Source: Solanum dulcamara
Lineage: Eukaryota; Streptophyta; Magnoliopsida; Solanales; Solanaceae
Length of the DNA stretch: 64,000 nt
Direction: 5' to 3'
NCBI RefSeq assembly: GCF_947179165.1
Contig: NC_077245.1
Location: 19,195,740 to 19,259,739 of the forward strand
The notes beneath the pieces are model-generated. The model did not search any database. It saw nothing but the letters and a program-made list of their open reading frames with translations, and had not been told where the DNA came from. Position numbers and translations under genes: made by a program. Below, one piece after another: positions 10,661-24,289 of the stretch (position 1 is the first letter of the stretch; every line of letters begins with the position of its first letter).

Positions 10661-11980
10661 TACGAGGTCATCCCTTTCTTCTACCTCACCCTCTGTCCAT
10701 TCTTCTACCTCACACACAGGTCGTCTCAATAAGTTCGAGGGCTTAAAGCTAAACTTCAGAGATACTTTTTTCTTCTAGTTGTCACAAGTGAAGTTTTTTC
10801 GAGAAAATAGACCTTATGAAATAAGAATGTTAACAATAAAAATATTCAATGAAGTATATAATATAAAATTAGAATAATAGAATCTAGCTCAAAATTTAAA
10901 AAGTTTATATAATGATACTAACATGAATTTGTTGCAGTGCTTAAAATTTAAAGAATACATCAAAAAATAAATTTAATCTTTTTATAAACACAAAACAATG
11001 GATTTTGCATAATGCAAAAGGTTTGACCGTTTGGTAGATGTTAGAATGTTCAATAATGAGATAATAAAAATTGATTGGGGAATAAAAAAGGTAAATGTAA
11101 GAATTGTAATGTGGTTCATGATAATCACAAAAATATAAATAAGTTAATAAAATAGGTCGCTGCGTAAAAAAAATGCTGCAATTAATTAAATATTATTCAA
11201 TTTCTCAATTATTACAGCAACCTCCACATTAAATAAAATAAACAAATACTATATATATACTTTAGGAAAAATCTGAGACCCTGAAAAATTTAGAGCTCCA
11301 AGCAGTTGTTTTAGTGGCCTTATTGCGCTATAAACAAATTGCACTTGTCCATAACTTAAAATAAAAAAATTATTGCGCTTTGATAAGAGTTCTTCACATG
11401 ATTTAATTGTAACTTAAATTCATATTAAATAATTTAAGTTAGATTTTACTAAAGAATTAAGTAATTATATTCCAGTAAAAGTCTTACTAAAGTTAGTGAT
11501 CTCTATAATAGTAATTTCTTAATAAATTTGTTACGCTTAAGGACTACATATTGACTTTGTTGTCCTTGCTATGAAAATATGAAAAAGAATGAATTCATAT
11601 TTTTTTTTTATGATATTATAGACTTTTACAAGACTAATTTTGTATTTATTGTTTCGAATAAATTTATAATGCTATAGTATAACTAGTATCAAAATTGATC
11701 TCCCCATTCCATTTTTCGATTTAAAAGAAAATTATAGAGTTCATATTGAGTTATGAAATCATGCCCAACAAACTATCTAAGTAACATAATAAATTAAAAT
11801 GAACAAGTGTTATCATAAAAATAAATCATTTAAGGCCTTTCATAAAAAATATATATATTCTGAATAGGAGCCATGTGTAAATACTTAGTGTATAGATTTA
11901 CTGATTAGATATTGTATTTATTTAGTTTTGAGATATTAAAAAAATGACATCATATTTCAGTGTAGACACTGATGAGAAAA
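10660..11980. other. AT-rich intergenic stretch without a recognised feature
   Basis: Both strands are dense in stops in every frame. I see no repeat with clear ends, no splice pattern and no known motif. Confidence 0.6.
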
Positions 11981-11984
11981 CTAA

Positions 11985-12450
11985 TTAGAAAATCTTTTCA
12001 AACTTTTCAAGTTTATTGGGAACCCTATTAAATAGAGATTACCATAATTGAATTTTATTTGCTAAATACAATGAATTTAGTATTAGAGATAAAAATGTTC
12101 ACATAGCAATATAAATATTGTTTGTCATTTCTTTCATTTCTCAACTTCATTGTTATTTGCACTTTTTTTATCTATTGAATACGGATTTTCTTCCAAAGTC
12201 AACCAAATTTCTGGTGGAAATGCAAAGAATATTTCGTAGATAGTCAAAACTGCAATTAACAATAAAGATAAATGGAGAAAAAGTATGTAATACATACAAT
12301 ATTTATATTGCTATGTGAACATTTTTGTCTTTAGTCCTAAATTCATTTTATTAAGCAAAAACAATCTAATAATGGTCATCTATTATTTAATGTGATCCCC
12401 GACCTATTAGATTTGAAAACTTTGTAAATGTTTTCTAACTATTCCATCCG
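11985..12450. mobile_element. Fold-back MITE with long terminal inverted repeats
   Basis: The left arm (about 11985-12126) is the reverse complement of the right arm (about 12295-12445) over some 140 bases with scattered mismatches. The inner edges match best: GTTCACATAGCAATATAAAT on the left and ATTTATATTGCTATGTGAAC on the right. The spacer is about 170 bases and non-coding. No target duplication was found. Confidence 0.75.
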
Positions 12451-12454
12451 TCTA

Positions 12455-13630
12455 AATTTACTGATGCAAAATTAACTTGACACACCTTTTTGACACCCAA
12501 TTTTAACCCTATGCAATTCCTATTAATTATCAAGCTTCTTCGATTTCAGATAATTCAAAATAATCGTCTTTGAAAAATTTAAAATCTTTTTAAAATGGTT
12601 TTGTTAGTTTTCAAAAATAATTAAGAGTAAATACATCAAGTCCCCTCTGAACTTGGCAGCAAAACTTACTTTAACACTTTAACTACATGGACATTTAAAT
12701 ACCAGTTTTAATAATTTTCAAATGAATTAAATACACCATCCTAAAGGGTGACAACACCCACTCTCCTAAAAATGCATGAAGAAATTTAAAAAAGCTAATT
12801 TATAAAATCATACACATGACATTTTTTATGGATCAATATATAATTAATATTTTTACTATTATTTTATTGATATATTAACTTTTATAAAAATATGTAAATT
12901 TCCATATTGGCCCACAAAAACGTTTAATCTTTTTCTCTCTTTATTCTTCCCCAATATAGCTTCTTTTCCATTGAAGCATCACTTTGTCCTCCATCTTCAT
13001 CTTCAACTCTGCCATTAACATCGATGGTAGATATTTTGTCTCTCTGGTGTCGTAGGTTCACCGGATAAGACGAGGACAGAAAGAGAAACAAGAGGTGGAG
13101 TTTGGTTCGATGGCTTGGTGGGATCTGATTGTTGTTGTTTTGTTGCTCCATCTAAGAAATTTGAAGCTCACTAATAATGGTGTTTTCAGGAAAATAGTGA
13201 CGCGAGGTGGTTTGGGATTTTTGGGGGATCCGGTGGTGGAGCTTCGACGGTGGTTTGGAAGTTAACGGTGAAAGGGGTTTGGGTGTTGTTGTGGTGGTGG
13301 AGCTCACCGAAAAATATGAAGAGGAAAAAATGAACAGTGAAAGCTACAAATGGTGAAGAGGGAAGCAGAAAGAAGTGAGAGGTGGGTGGAGGCGGAGTTT
13401 GGGGGGAAAATAAAAATGGGTCCACATTTTAAATTTTGATTTAAAAAAATATATTTTTAATTAAATAATTAGTGTAAATGAATTTTAAGAACTATTAAAG
13501 AATAAATGGTGAATAAACAAAATAGATAAATAAAATTAATGAAGTGGTGCTGGAATGACTATGTTGTGTCACTTACATGACGATGATGTGGCAGGTGAGA
13601 GTAGTATTATGATGTGAGGGTGATATTTAA
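12455..13630. other. Non-coding stretch with repeat-like text
   Basis: The region near 12630-12760 (AAATACATCAAGTCCCCTCT and on) resembles the border of a non-autonomous element common in Solanaceae, and 12930-13430 is purine/pyrimidine-skewed. Open frames here (for example 13425-13186 minus) are low-complexity Pro/His/Phe strings and look spurious. Confidence 0.4.
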
Positions 13631-13633
13631 TTG

Positions 13634-16600
13634 TAATGACCCTCCAGGTCATTTTTTTCTTAATGCCTCCTTTCTGTCGTTTAGAGCATTCTTGCATCAA
13701 CCCCAAGTCATTTATGACTTGCTGGCATTGATTGTCTGGTCATTCGTTGGGGTTTTAGGTTTGTTTCCCTATTTTGGAGTTTTCTGTAATAATTCTGAAG
13801 GCCATTTTTAATATTTTCACTAAAATTATCATTTTACCCTTCTCTTCAGTTGCCTCGAGTCATTTTAGATTGGGTTTGAAAGTTGATTTTTGAAAATTTT
13901 GTGAAAAGTTGAAGTTTTGCTAGAGAAATGAATTTTAAAGGCTTAAGTTGTCAATTTTTGAGTTTCAAAGTCATTTGAAGTTTCGAGTCTCGAAATGGAA
14001 TTCTGTCGATTCCATCAGTTTTGGAATGTGAAAATTGGTTTGGGAGAGTTGAGAGTTGTCGGAATTAGATATGGAGTTGAAACGTGGAATTTATGTGCGA
14101 AGTTGGAAATTGAATTAAAGTCTGATTCAAGTTTGACTTTGGTCAACATTTAGGGTTCGGGTGCTCGAATTGAATTTATGATGGTTTCAATGGTTTCGGG
14201 AGGTGATTCTAACGCTAGAAAGAATTTTGTTATAATTTTTGGAAGTCCCGAGCCCATTTTGGTATTTTGGAGGCCTAAGTTAGTTTAGTTGAGACTTTTC
14301 GAGTTTTGGGTCAAGGAGACCTTGAATTCAAATTTCGTCAGTTTCATTGTGTCTGAAATATGATTTTCAAGCTAGTAGCTATTTGGTTTGTGTTCGGGAA
14401 GTTCCGGATAAGTTTTGAGTGAGTTTTTAAGCTTTTTGGGTGCTTTGGCGCTGTTTCAACAGATTGTGGCAACTAAAAGGTTCATTATTAGTTTTAAAGA
14501 TCAAAAAATTTATTTTGAATCTTCTGAAATTTTGATATGAATTGTAGAACTTATCTGCAAAGTTTGGTACATTTTCCCTAAGCTGAGATTAGACTTTTAT
14601 CGCAAAATAAAAAATAATTATTTACCAAGTAGAAATGATATTTGAATGAGAAACGAGTTCAAAATTGAGTTTCGATTGAAGAAGCATGTCCGTATTTTTA
14701 TTTAAGACATTTAGAAAAAAGAATCAGGTCATTTTGCTATCGTATGAAAAATTTACGACTCTTTTAGTGAAAATATAAGTTGCAGATTTTCTCGTGCAAA
14801 TAGAGTTGTACAAGTATATAAATTTCAGACTGTGTTCATTTGGTATTTTGAGCATATCGGGAGTTGTAGAGCTCGGAATGAAGTGATTATTGCGGATTTC
14901 TTCTCGATATAATATGGGGGTTAGTATACAATCCTCAATTAGACATTTTTTCATGATTTCTTCATCTCGTTTTTTTTCCTTATTCGTAAATTTTTGGGAA
15001 AAATTGGAGTTTTATCAATTTAGACTCCATTTTTGATTAAAAACTATATTTAAGATCCTTGTGTTATGGGTAACCTGATTTTGACCTAAATTTGTTGATT
15101 CATTGATTATTTTCTTCATATTAACCACGTATAATTTAGATTTTTCTGATAAATTTAAAGTTTGCTAAATTGAGGATTTTAAGGCCGATTTTAACTCCAT
15201 TTTAAATGCAATTTCATATTTGAACTTTTCTAAACATGTGTACGATATTTTTCAAAAAAAATTTAAAATTTGAGTTGAGGTTTCAGATCTGAATATTGGG
15301 CATTTTCTCAAGAAAATGAATTTTAGTAAAATTGGTGTTTGAGGGTTGATTTCAACTCTAAATTCAAATTGGTTTTCAACATTAGGTTCTAAATACTTCA
15401 AGGATTATTTTCATGTGAAAATTTCTGAATTTTCTTTTTGTTTTTGAAATCGGGGTTTTTCGGGTATTTTAGGCCAGTTTCAGCCCACTTTTCAAAAAAA
15501 TTTATTTGAATACCGTTAGAATCGTATTCTTATTGAGATTCCATATTGAATATATTATCTTGATTCAGAGCGCCAACATAAGAGCAAGGCTCAAGTTTTG
15601 AACAGTGGGATTGGATTAGAGGTAAATGAATTTCTAAATCTATCCTAAAGCTTGTATGATTATGTATTCGTTTCTTATGTGTTGAGGATTGATAGAATGT
15701 GGTGTTAAACTATTGATATTCAAATGAACTTGATGATAAAGAGTGGGTAATAAATGAAAATTTGAGATGAGATGACGTGGGGTGTTCGATGTGATAGAAC
15801 CTTGGGATTTTTGTGAATATTTGGATATATTTATATGTTGTTGATATGGTATTGATTAATTGGGTGATTGTGGACTATATGACATTATATGTGAATATTC
15901 ATTCTGCTTTCATTCATTACTTGTGCATATACTTATCTGTGATGGCTAAGGAAGTGATATGAGTGAGATACTGGAAATTGGGATCGAGGTTTCTACCAGT
16001 CGAGATGATTTGCCAAGGTATTTTTTGGCGGTCGAGGTCTTTTCAATGGATATTATGGCCGAAGTATTTTTTGGTGGCCGAGGTTTTTTCCATACGGATG
16101 TTATAGCCGAAGTCCATTCCGGCAGATACATGGTCTATATGAGGCCCTCATGGGTTCCGATCTGAGGTGATCAATGGATGTGTATCATTGGGGAAGACAT
16201 GCATCACGATATGACATTGCATTGCATTTCATTGCATCATACATCTTTTGATATTGTGGACGATTTTACCCCTGATATTCCCCTGATCTGTATAATTGAT
16301 TGTGCTAATTTGATTGCGAATTGAATTGTACTGTTGTTGAGGTATATGAATATTGTGCTGTTACAACTGTTAGACTGAGTTGATTTCTGTGTAGGTTGTA
16401 GTCTAGGGGTTGGGTGGTGTGGCAGGAGTACGTGTATTTTACTAGTTTTGCTTAGTTTTAGTTGGGTACCGTGTTATGGGTACTCACTTCTTGCTAACTA
16501 CACTTGTGTAGGTTCTGATCTCGGATAGTGACCCAATTTTTCTTATTTCCATCCGAGGCTTCTAAAGTGATTCGAGAGGTAGCTGTTGATGCCGACCATC

Positions 16601-16864
16601 TTTTCTATTCCTCTTTACTTATTACTTTGTTCTATTCGAGAGACAAAGATTGAGACTTGTATTTATTTCGTATCTTGTAATTAGAGGGCTTGTACATGTG
16701 ACAACCAGTTCGTGGAGGATTTTTGTAGTGGACTAAGTTTTCTCTTTATTTATATTTATCTATCTAAACTGTCTTTCACTTTTACCTTCGCATTTATAGG
16801 GTTTAGGCTGAATTTTTTGGTGAAAAAGGACAAGTGTCATCACGCCTGGTTTTTGGGTCGTGAC
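13634..16864 (+). mobile_element. Non-coding LTR-like retroelement block A
   Basis: The block opens TGTAATGACCCTCCAGGTCA and closes GGGTCGTGACA, so it has TG...CA edges, and it carries text I associate with large Solanaceae retroelement LTRs: repeated GGCCGAAG/GGTCGAGG modules (about 15980-16110) and an ATTGCATTGCATTTCATTGC run near 16217. There is no gag or pol frame. It could be a solo LTR or a non-autonomous (LARD-like) element. Flanking 5-mers do not match, so boundaries are tentative. Confidence 0.5.
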
Positions 16865-19706
16865 ACTTTCATAACTTGAAAAGTTGATTACGGTCATTAA
16901 TTCAGGTAAACGACCTCAGAACAAATTCTGATTGGTCTATTAGCTTCAGAATGACCAAGTTAGGCTAGTAGCATGGTTGACATGAGTATCGAGGCAATCA
17001 GTATGAGTTTGAGGCCATTTGGCGCTTTAACCTTTGAAATTTGACCTAAGATTGACTTTGATCGATATTTTTGAAAAACATGCTCATATGAAAATTTCAT
17101 CAGCGTGGTTAGTTTTCAAATGTCAAGTTTGGTCTAGAATGACCCTTCGTTCGCTCTCAAGGTTTTCAGTCTAATCCCGAAGCCCATTGTGAAATTGGCT
17201 AAAAATGACACTTGGGTGTGAGACCCACGTTTCGTTAAAATGACCTCATATGAAAATTTTGAATGCGTCATTGAGTCTAGAACATCAAATTTTATGAGGG
17301 TAGCATAGTTCTTTTACACGCACGGAATTCCGAAAGAATTTCGAGTACCCCATTGAAATTTTAGACTTGGCCAAATTATGCTGTTGCACCACTTTACTGG
17401 TGCAGGCCACTATGGCCTTCTCCTTGGCGAGGCCCTTGGCCGCAATCGCGAGGTTCTAGCCCTTAGACTTACGCGATCACGTGGCCACCTCTCACAATCG
17501 CAAAGAAGGGTTGACCCGCGTTGACCACTTTTGGACATCGTGATCACCAGGTGCAACATTCACTATTGCGATTAGTAGTTTGTCTGGCCTTTTAATTAAA
17601 GACCAGACGCGATCAACCATTCTTCAAAAAATTCAAAATTCAATTGTGGGATCTATAAGACTCCAAATTAGGCGATTTCAAGTCGTGGGCATTCGTGATT
17701 GTTGAGGCTATGTGGGTTGGCGATCAAAAAGTCTCAAAAATACTTTTTCTAAGGTAAAATCTTGTGTTTAGCTGTTGTCCATAGCCTTAATAGTGATTAA
17801 TTTGTGATTCTAATGCATGTCATGGTTGGGGCTGTTTCGAGCTCCAAATTGTGTTTCATTTTGGAACACAAGTTTTGATGGTGTTTGGGACCTTTGTATG
17901 GAGTTAATTCTAGAATTATCGGAGCAGATCCTACATTTCCGTTTTTGACTTCAAAATTGGCCTATCTCCGAATTTTGTAATTTTAATGTCAAAACAATTG
18001 TATTAATGTTGTGTTCCTATTTTTGATAGTGTGACAAAGTTCAGAGGTAATTGGAAAAGGAAAAGCTCTGATTCTGTAATTTTGGAGCATGCGTGATCGA
18101 TCTATATGTAGGCTATGATTTTTTCTTTTTTATATTAAGCTTGAGAATGTAATTGCATGTTCAATAGTGGGAATTTGTGATTGGATAGTATCAAATCATG
18201 TTAGACGTTTAGAAATCATATTTTAGGCCTTTTTGAGATTATATTGGGTACTTGTGAGCACGCTGGTTGTATTGTTGATTTTCTATTCCTTGTGATGTAT
18301 TTTTATGCTCGTTTTATCATCTAATTGAAGCATGTTTGGCCTTAGTCTAGGTTTTGCTGGAGCTTGCCTTAGAAATGCATGATTCAGATTCGATAGGCCT
18401 TAGTTTTGCCCCGATGTCGTTCGACTAGCTTAGATCCTTGTAGACTGGTGTAGCAGACTTGAGTCTTATAGTTTGGACCTTAGCTAGGTGATACATTAGC
18501 TCCGATGACCTTTTGACTTTATTTCCCCAATTCTGCGGCTTCAGAGTTTCAGCGGTAACACCGAATTTTCATTTTGTGATTTAAGATTGGTTTGGGGTTC
18601 AACTTTGAGGGTCGTATTAATTGAGTAAGTGTGGACGATAATCAAGGGGTTTGGAAACTATTGATATTTGGGAGCACTTGCTATAACTATATTGGGAACC
18701 TTTGTCGGGCATCCGAATTCAAGCTTCGTCCTCGACCGCATTGGCACTTTTCGATGAGCATCTAGTTATAGGTATAGCCTCGGACATTCGGATCCTTACA
18801 AAGAGCTTCCGATTGGAGGTTCAGGCTTAGTTACTTGACATTTGATTATTTCTCGGATACTTCTGGGGAGCATCCAGTTAGAAAGGTCCGACCTCTGTAC
18901 TGTCAAATTTTATTGGATTGGGTTGAGGTTTTTGTTCTATGTTCTCCGGTCTTTGGTTCTCAGTTTCAGATCTCAATAGTTATAGCTTTTCTGTGTACTC
19001 GTCGGGCTTATGGGAGTCTGTTGGAGTTTATATTTAAACTTGGGTACGAGTGTACCTCCTGAGCTTATGGGGGTCTAGTTAGGTGTAGTTTAGCTGTAGA
19101 TTACTTTAGTTAGTTCTTTCTACACTCGTGTGCACTCAACTTCATTATTTTAGTTTAGACTTCTGCTCTAGACCTCTGTTCTGTCTGTTCCCTCTTTTTA
19201 TATTGCCTTTACTTTTCAAGCTCAGTCGGCCTATGATGCCTACTTGGTACATGTTGTTTTGATATTCATACTACACTCTGCATTTATTTTCGTATTGCAG
19301 GTCCGAGCACCAGCGGCCAACGTTAATTCGAGCTTGGAGCAGTCTGATTCGTAGATGGGGTGAACACTTGGTGTTTTGTACTATTCTAGTCTCTATTTGT
19401 AAATATATAGATTAGTCTTTTGCTTTTTGAGACAAGTCTTATTTCAATGGTTCACTTTTAGGACTTGTACTATTTTGTTAGACAACTATGTACTAGTGAC
19501 TTCTAAGTTCTGGGAGGGATCAGTTGTATATATTCTTTTTTTGGTTTGTCTTCTCGCTTATTTATGCTATGTATGTTAGAATTGCTTATTCCTATTTAGT
19601 TTCTACCCTTAAACCCATTACGAGTTGTTCCGGATTAAGGATTGACTTACTTATTGGTGGGTTATAGTAAGCATCATCATGACCTGAGAAATCGGGTCAT
19701 GACATT
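16865..19706 (+). mobile_element. Non-coding LTR-like retroelement block B
   Basis: Style and closing motif match block A: it ends CGGGTCATGACA, has a GGTCATTAATTCAGG-type opening, and no significant frame. The middle contains a GC-richer stretch (17370-17600). The 3' part (18830-19680) has a T-rich region like the end of block A. Probably another member of the same broad repeat class; the left edge is uncertain. Confidence 0.45.
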
Positions 19707-19815
19707 AATTCACTTCAAAGATGTTAAGGGTATTTAAACGCCTTTGTAGCTATAGTGCTAAAGTAAATTTTGTTGTTAAGCTCAATAGATATTTGATGTA
19801 TTTACTCTTATATAA

Positions 19816-19997
19816 AGGGCAGCCCGGTGCACTTAAGCTCCCGCTATGCGCAGGGTTCGGGGAAGGGGCCCGACCACAAGGGTCTATTGTACGCAGCCTT
19901 ACCTTGCATTTCTGCCAGAGGCTGTTTCCAAGGCTTGAACCCGTGACCTCCTGGTCACATGGCAGCAACTTTACCAGTTACTCCAAGGCTCCCCTTC
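19816..19997 (-). mobile_element. Au SINE, full length, with 16-bp target-site duplications
   Basis: On the minus strand the element starts GAAGGGGAGCCTTGGAGTAA and ends in CCGGGCTGCCCT. Box A-like TGGAGTAACTGG and box B-like GGTTCAAGCC are the internal RNA polymerase III promoter of tRNA-derived SINEs. It is 182 bp, the size I know for Au. The perfect direct repeat ATTTACTCTTATATAA flanks it at 19800-19815 and 19998-20013, so the insertion is recent relative to its surroundings. Confidence 0.93.
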
Positions 19998-20074
19998 ATT
20001 TACTCTTATATAATTATATATATTTATGTATATATTTACACATAGTTTTCATCTTTTATATGAAAAATTACTCC

Positions 20075-20430
20075 CCTTCTTCACCCACATCCCTTCCCCC
20101 TCCTCCTCCCCCTCTCCTCTCTTCTCTGCCACCACTACATCTTCTTCCTTTGCTACTACTGCCTCTCCTGACTGCTTTGCCACCAGTACTGCCTCCTCCT
20201 CCACACCTCCTCTTCCTCTATCTCCGCCTCCTTTTCTATTCTTCACCTTCTACAGTAAAATTCAACAATTTTAATAAATTATTGCGATAACTATACTAGT
20301 TATTGCAATCACTATCAAGTTGTTGCAATAACTCAATATTTTGTTGAGTAGTTGCAACAAATTTTAGAAGTTGTTATAACAAATTCTGAAGTTATTGCAA
20401 TAAATTCTGAAGTTGTTGTAATAACTTCTA
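20075..20430. repeat. CT-rich low-complexity tract followed by a minisatellite
   Basis: 20075-20250 is a C/T tract (CCTCCTCCCC, CTTCTTCC and similar) that yields spurious Ser/Pro and Glu/Gly frames. From 20285 to 20430 a unit of about 25 bases containing TTGTTGCAATAAC or TCTGAAGTTRTT recurs imperfectly. Confidence 0.7.
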
Positions 20431-22760
20431 AAATTTGTTTGATTTTTCGTAGAATTTCTTTTAATGGCTTGAAAAAATATCATTTTTTCTCCACAAAGTT
20501 CTCAAAATTGAAAATCAAAACAAAACAGTTCATAAGGGTCGAAGTGCATATAAGTGTTAAGTAAAAGTTGAAGTGAATAAGATTTGAAAACATTGGACTA
20601 AATAAATAACCTAGGTGTTTCATCTATTTGCTTGAACTACTTATTTAGATGTCCTACTTGTTTGAATTACTTACTTGTACATCTTATTATTTGAGCTACT
20701 TGTTTCACGTTCTACTTGCTTAACGAGGACGATCCACGAGTTTAAGAGAAATTAGTGACCTACTTGCTTAAATAGGTGATCCACCTACTTAAATGAGCCT
20801 CTTATTAAAGAAAAAGAAAAAAGGGGAAGGAGAGTGACATGAAAAGATAAAGAAGAGAGAGAAACTTAAATATTGAAATTTGAAATTTCAAAAGTAGGAG
20901 GAAAGTCTTTTTTCTGAAATTTTATTAATTTGCATTCCAAAGTTTTTAATTATTTCAATCAAACTTTTTTTTTATTTAATTTCAGTTGATCAAGTCAATA
21001 TCACCTTCTTCTTTTTCTAATTCAAAACTTAACAATTATTTTTGGCTCATTTCTTTTTGTTTATCACTTGAACAACCCCTCTGATGTTTATTACATTCAT
21101 GGCCTATTTTTATGCACTATAGTTGTGCATTACGTTGTGGAATGTGTTTGTATGTTATTTTTTTTGAATGCATGTTATTTAAATTTAAAGAAAAAATATA
21201 TAGGAGAATCGAAGTATTTACTTGAAATGATCCTTCTATTAGATAGGAAGTGAAAAATTCCATGGGTCATATACATGCATGAAAATCCTTTGAAACTAAT
21301 GATCTCAAACTAATAAGAACATGTGAAATTTGTCCTTCAAACCCTACAATTTTCAAATTCCCATTAATTTCTCATATACAGGTATCTTAGGAGTGTGCAT
21401 GATTTGGTGTTATCATATTGGATATTCTTCCGCTACTATTCTATCGTGCATATTTATTAGTGCTTGTTTTATTCAACACATAATTTAATTTATTACAATA
21501 ATTAATCGTAAAATTAAGGTGATAAATTGACATATAAATTAATTAACCATATTTGAGTCATAATATATATTTGATGTAAATATATATATATTTTTGAGTT
21601 AGTGTAAACACTGAAGATACATATATATTTTGCATACTATATCATTTCCACACTTATTCCAACAAAAAGTCAAACCGCAATAAACTGATAGTCTTTATTT
21701 TTTGCCCTTCTAATTCGTAAATGGTAACGATTTGTAATTAAATCGAAGACTACGAAGGGAAATTGAACTTCCGAAATTATGTAATTGTCGTATTGGTTGA
21801 GTGGTCTGCCACCAACCATATACCTAATGAAATACATCAACTGACTTTTGAATTTTGTGATATTAAATGTATCAAAATATCTTTTAATTTTGTGACATTA
21901 AATATGTTATGCGAAAAATTAACATTAAAAAGTTGTTAAAAAGAAAACAGACATTCTTTTTTAAACGGACTAAAAAGAAAAGTAAGAAAAATAAATTGAA
22001 ATAAAGAGAGTAAAGAGAAAAAAATAATATTTCCAACAATACCATTAATGACATAGTATTTACGAAGAAGATATTACTCTACTTTTAGTACATAGGGATA
22101 ATTTAGTAAATAAAGAAAAAAAATTGAAATCCACAATGAAATTCATCGCTAAATTGTTCAAACCTACAATTCTTTTAATAATCCGATGCTAATTCGCTAG
22201 AAGCATTTCTCCATAAAATATGCCATTGGAGGGGTGTTGTAGTAAAGATCGTAGTGCCCATAATTTTTCACCAATCTCATAAGAAATTTAGTGATATATT
22301 TTGTTGTTTAACTATAAAATTTATTTATTGCTAATCTATGTTTTTTTAAAATAATGTAGGGTGGGAGTTAACTAATAGGGAATTTAAAGTAGTAGGTTTC
22401 CAAACGAATAGTATTGCTTAGATCATAATAGATAATGTGAAAGAGTCCACCTCCAAGAAGATTGTCTTTCAGTTTTGAAAAAATATTTTTTTGTAACACA
22501 AATAATAATGTTAGCTCTCCCGCAATAGAAATCTGAGAAAATGGTCCAAAAACAATATGTCAAGGCATGAAAACACAGAAAATAGCAAGAAGGAAAAATT
22601 GGGATAAAACCAAAGACATATCCTTTTACACCATCAAGTCCATTAGTGTAATTTGACATTTATCAAACATTATACCCATGTTCTTCTAGTATATCTTTGG
22701 TAGTCCTTTGTGAGTACGACACTCACCTTTTATGCTTGTTTCGAAGTTATTTGTTTAGGT
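20430..22760. other. AT-rich intergenic stretch
   Basis: No gene is supported. 20600-20790 has short imperfect repeats of ACTTGYTTGAAYTACTTA. 21840-21905 holds a doubled TTTTGTGAYATTAAAT phrase of a kind seen in small MITEs. Otherwise I see nothing definable. Confidence 0.5.
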
Positions 22761-22979
22761 GTAGCTTGCATTCATAATGCATTAAGGGGACAAAGATAAA
22801 AAAAAAATTGTTGGATGTGGCTCAGAGACAATATCGATACAGTGAGGTATTCCAATTGAGATTGTTTTGTTGGAACGTCGTTCTCTTCCATTTCAATTCC
22901 TTGTTTTGAATTAATAAAGAGAGTATTGACATTAGATGCCAATATTGCTATAAGGTCTTCACTATCGGAGTTCATTGTG

Positions 22980-23145
22980 TTCCTGATGGGTACTGTGTTG
23001 TGACTCATTCTAAAAGTCACAACCCATTAATTCTTTTTAAAACGCAACAATATCCCATCTACTTGAGTTCATTGAGTTCATGATGGGTACTATATTGTGA
23101 CTTATCCTAAAAGTCACAACTCATTCATTCCTTTAAAACCCAACA
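22980..23145 (-). repeat. Copia 3' LTR start, tandemly duplicated
   Basis: About 60 bases of the LTR start (reading AAAACCCAACAAT on plus) recur about 102 bases away (AAAACGCAACAAT near 23040), each preceded by GATGGGTACT and AAAAGTCACAAC. The downstream LTR part is not recognisable, so the LTR seems rearranged or truncated. Confidence 0.6.
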
Positions 23146-23749
23146 ATCCCCCACTTGAATGTAGAATGACTATTTCATGAAAATATATGCATGGAAAAAA
23201 TTGTGTGATTCAAAAATAAGGATTCATTGCATCTGGATAAGTAGTTTTTTCTTTGAACTTTCTGTAGTGAATATATATCGGATATACTCGGTCAATCGGT
23301 AAATTTTGATACCTTTGAACCGTTGATCTTTGGTGTATACCTAGACAACATAAGTCACACAATCAACTATTTATCCGTCTTCGGTTTTCATTGTTTTATT
23401 CTTTTAAGCCATGAACACTTTTCAATTGATAAGTGCGTGGAGAACTAGCCCTACCGGATTCTCCTTGAAGCAACTTACACTTCACACTTACATAGACGAT
23501 TCCTAAATGTATTATCCCATAGAAACACCATTTGGTATAACCTATATCAAACTTAGAAATTATTAAAAAGTCTTAATGTCTTATTCTTGTTAGTGAACAT
23601 TGTTTTATCACGAGAATGGATCATATGATACATTTTGACCATGTTGAACCTTCATCAATGACTTTATTTGATCTTCTTGAACCTAGATCTTGAGATCTTC
23701 AGTCTTTTAGGTAGAGTTGCCACCTAGATGATTTATCCTCGGCCATAGT

Positions 23750-24235
23750 CCCAATTTTTTTGATGATCTTTCAACTACCCCATAGTTAGGCCTTTTGTAA
23801 GTGGATTCAACACATTATCCTTTAACTTTACATAGTCAATTATGATAATTCCTCTGGAGAATAGTTGTCCGAAAGTATTGTGTCTTTGTCATATGTGATG
23901 AGACATATCATTATACATAACGCTCCCGACCCTTTCTATTGCCGCTTGACTATCACAATATATGCCTATAGGAGCCATTGGTTTGGACCAAAATAAAATG
24001 TCTTCTAAAAAATTTTGGAGCTATTCAGCTTCTTCACCGGCCTTGCCTAAAATTATGAGCTCAAACTTTATTATAGAGCGTGCGATACATGTTAGTTTGG
24101 ATGATTTTCAAGACACTATTTCTTTATCAATGGGAGAAACATATCCACTTGTGGACTTAGTTTCAGTTGATCAAGTGATCCAATTTGCATCACCATATCC
24201 TTCAATAACTGTTGGATACCTGTTGTAATGCAAAA
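23750..24235 (-). pseudogene. Copia RNase H remnant
   Basis: The minus strand reads GYGDANWITWSTETKSTSGY, then IVSWKSSKLTC and IYCDSQAAI: the Asp-bearing strands of copia RNase H. An in-frame stop separates the halves. The domain removes RNA from the RNA-DNA hybrid during reverse transcription. Confidence 0.75.
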
Positions 24236-24289
24236 TAAAGTTTTGAATATGTTCTAAATACCCCAAACTCATTTTATTGCCATCAAATG

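Noticed and set aside
13186..13425. Pro/His/Phe-rich minus-strand frame
   Set aside because: Low complexity, no splice or homology support.
20049..20290. Ser/Pro-rich and Glu/Gly-rich frames on both strands
   Set aside because: They read a CT-rich low-complexity tract on opposite strands; no conserved motif.
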